Shown here in pieces: positions 7,745 to 8,078 of a DNA stretch of 8,078 nt. The stretch's first letter is position 1, and each line of letters starts with the position of its first letter. A program made the translations under genes and the position numbers. Under the pieces are notes generated by a model that was not told the origin of the DNA, made no database searches, and was given only the letters and a program-made list of their open reading frames with translations. The DNA comes from an uncultured Porphyromonas sp. (GTDB lineage Bacteria; Bacteroidota; Bacteroidia; Bacteroidales; Porphyromonadaceae). The stretch is taken from positions 1 to 8,078 of the forward strand of contig CAKMOP010000144.1 of the NCBI GenBank assembly GCA_927910985.1. The letters are read 5' to 3'.

Positions 7745-7928
7745 TTTATGACGCTTGCCAGGAGGTGTGTCCTCCGAGCTGCGAGCCTATTATTATGGTG
7801 TCTTGGCTGTGCGGTAGCTGTGAGAGTACCTTGCACGGACAGCCTTGTACCAGTCTGCCTATCGGGTGCCACTGAGGTACTCGAGAGCTACGACATAAGT
7901 CGCTCGGCAGATGCTTGACTTATATAAG
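7745..7928 (+). other. Long transcribed leader with hairpins and a small open frame
   Basis: The predicted start site leaves about 185 nt before the ATG at 7929. Visible structure: hairpin GGAGG-TGTGT-CCTCC (7761-7775); a longer stem GGCTGT/ACAGCC (7805-7844) enclosing GC/GC and GGTA/TACC; and ATAAGTC/GACTTAT (7895-7923) ending five bases before the start codon. The same stretch also carries an open frame of 56 codons (ATG 7748 to TGA 7918), whose product begins MTLARRCVLRAASLLLWC, hydrophobic and with six cysteines. Its ATG lies only a few bases from the predicted start site. I recognise neither a riboswitch class nor a protein family, so it may be a plain 5' UTR, a regulatory RNA or a small gene. 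Confidence 0.45.
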
Positions 7929-8078
7929 ATGAACCTACTTGAGCAGAAATTAGCCACCTTCACCGAGCCACAGAAGGCTCAGGCTGCTGGGATTTATCCC
8001 TACTTCGAAGATAGAAAGCGATCAAGATACCGAGGTCGTCATCGAATGGCCGTAACGGTCTTGATGTTTGGATCGAAC
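7929..8078 (+). CDS. spt: Serine palmitoyltransferase-like alpha-oxoamine synthase, 5' end with local frame errors
   Basis: Fifty codons are visible before the right edge. The start MNLLEQKLATFTEPQKAQAA, then GIYPYF and, at the edge, VLMFGSN are the N-terminal landmarks of the Bacteroidota serine palmitoyltransferase group of PLP-dependent alpha-oxoamine synthases. These condense serine with an acyl-CoA in the first step of sphingolipid synthesis, in the cytoplasm. Between GIYPYF and VLMFGSN the single frame reads EDRKRSRYRGRHRMAVT, which is unlike the family. The expected residues (KIESDQDTEVVI, then DGRN) appear in the other two frames, implying indels near 8007, 8045 and 8057 that together restore frame. 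A related enzyme (glycine C-acetyltransferase or 8-amino-7-oxononanoate synthase) is the alternative. The catalytic lysine lies beyond the window. A promoter at 7707-7738 and a 185-nt leader precede it. Confidence 0.75.
   Translation, partial: MNLLEQKLATFTEPQKAQAAGIYPYFEDRKRSRYRGRHRMAVTVLMFGSN

Noticed and set aside
7258..7872. 204-codon open frame on the minus strand
   Set aside because: Its translation is rich in Arg, His, Thr and Pro, matches no family pattern, runs through the G13 tract and the inverted repeat, and opposes the clear plus-strand promoter.
7745..7928. 4.5S, 6S or other known structured RNA
   Set aside because: I could not find the conserved core of the signal recognition RNA, and the ends do not pair into a long 6S-like rod.
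1..8078. CRISPR array, transposon, tRNA or defence system
   Set aside because: No regularly spaced repeats, transposase motifs, tRNA-like cloverleaf or defence-gene motifs were seen on either strand.

Overview
The window reads as chromosomal DNA of a Bacteroidota bacterium, most likely order Bacteroidales and Porphyromonas-like. The grounds are a SusC/RagA-SusD/RagB pair, a HExxH lipoprotein and a DUF4302 lipoprotein in one operon, a type B ribosomal protein L31 without zinc cysteines, a probable serine palmitoyltransferase (bacterial sphingolipid synthesis), promoters of the TAnnTTTG type, and no Shine-Dalgarno sequences where starts are clear. GC content is moderate, by eye a little above 50 percent.

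Layout. Positions 1-6572, minus strand: a nutrient-import operon read from right to left. Its order is a SusC-like TonB-dependent transporter (3466-6572), a SusD-like surface lipoprotein (1880-3448), a substrate-import-associated zinc metallohydrolase lipoprotein (788-1841) and a DUF4302 lipoprotein (791 running off the left edge). Spacings are 17 nt, 38 nt and an ATGA overlap, so the genes are very likely co-transcribed. SusC and SusD would form the outer-membrane bin and lid, while the protease-like and DUF4302 lipoproteins would process or capture the substrate. The substrate cannot be read from the sequence. Positions 6573-6869 hold the probable operon promoter and the terminator of the next gene. 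Positions 6870-7121, minus: ribosomal protein L31 type B, with a -7 element at 7206-7213. Positions 7214-7928: a long divergent intergenic region with a 13-G homopolymer, a 24-bp imperfect inverted repeat, a well-spaced -33/-7 promoter on the plus strand and a leader of about 185 nt. Positions 7929-8078, plus: the 5' end of a serine palmitoyltransferase-like gene running off the right edge.

The main anomaly is that three of the six genes are interrupted by 1-2 nt indels, although the reading frames on both sides of each lesion are well preserved. The transporter is broken at about 4263-4268, the metallohydrolase at about 1191-1201 just after its HEAAH motif, and the last gene carries three closely spaced shifts (8007-8058) that cancel out. 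Several lesions look like a gain or loss within two-base homopolymers. Sequencing or assembly error is the simplest explanation; recent gene decay or slippage-based switching are the alternatives. I see no CRISPR array, tRNA, rRNA, transposase or other defence or mobile system. The least explained DNA is the divergent intergenic region 7214-7928.
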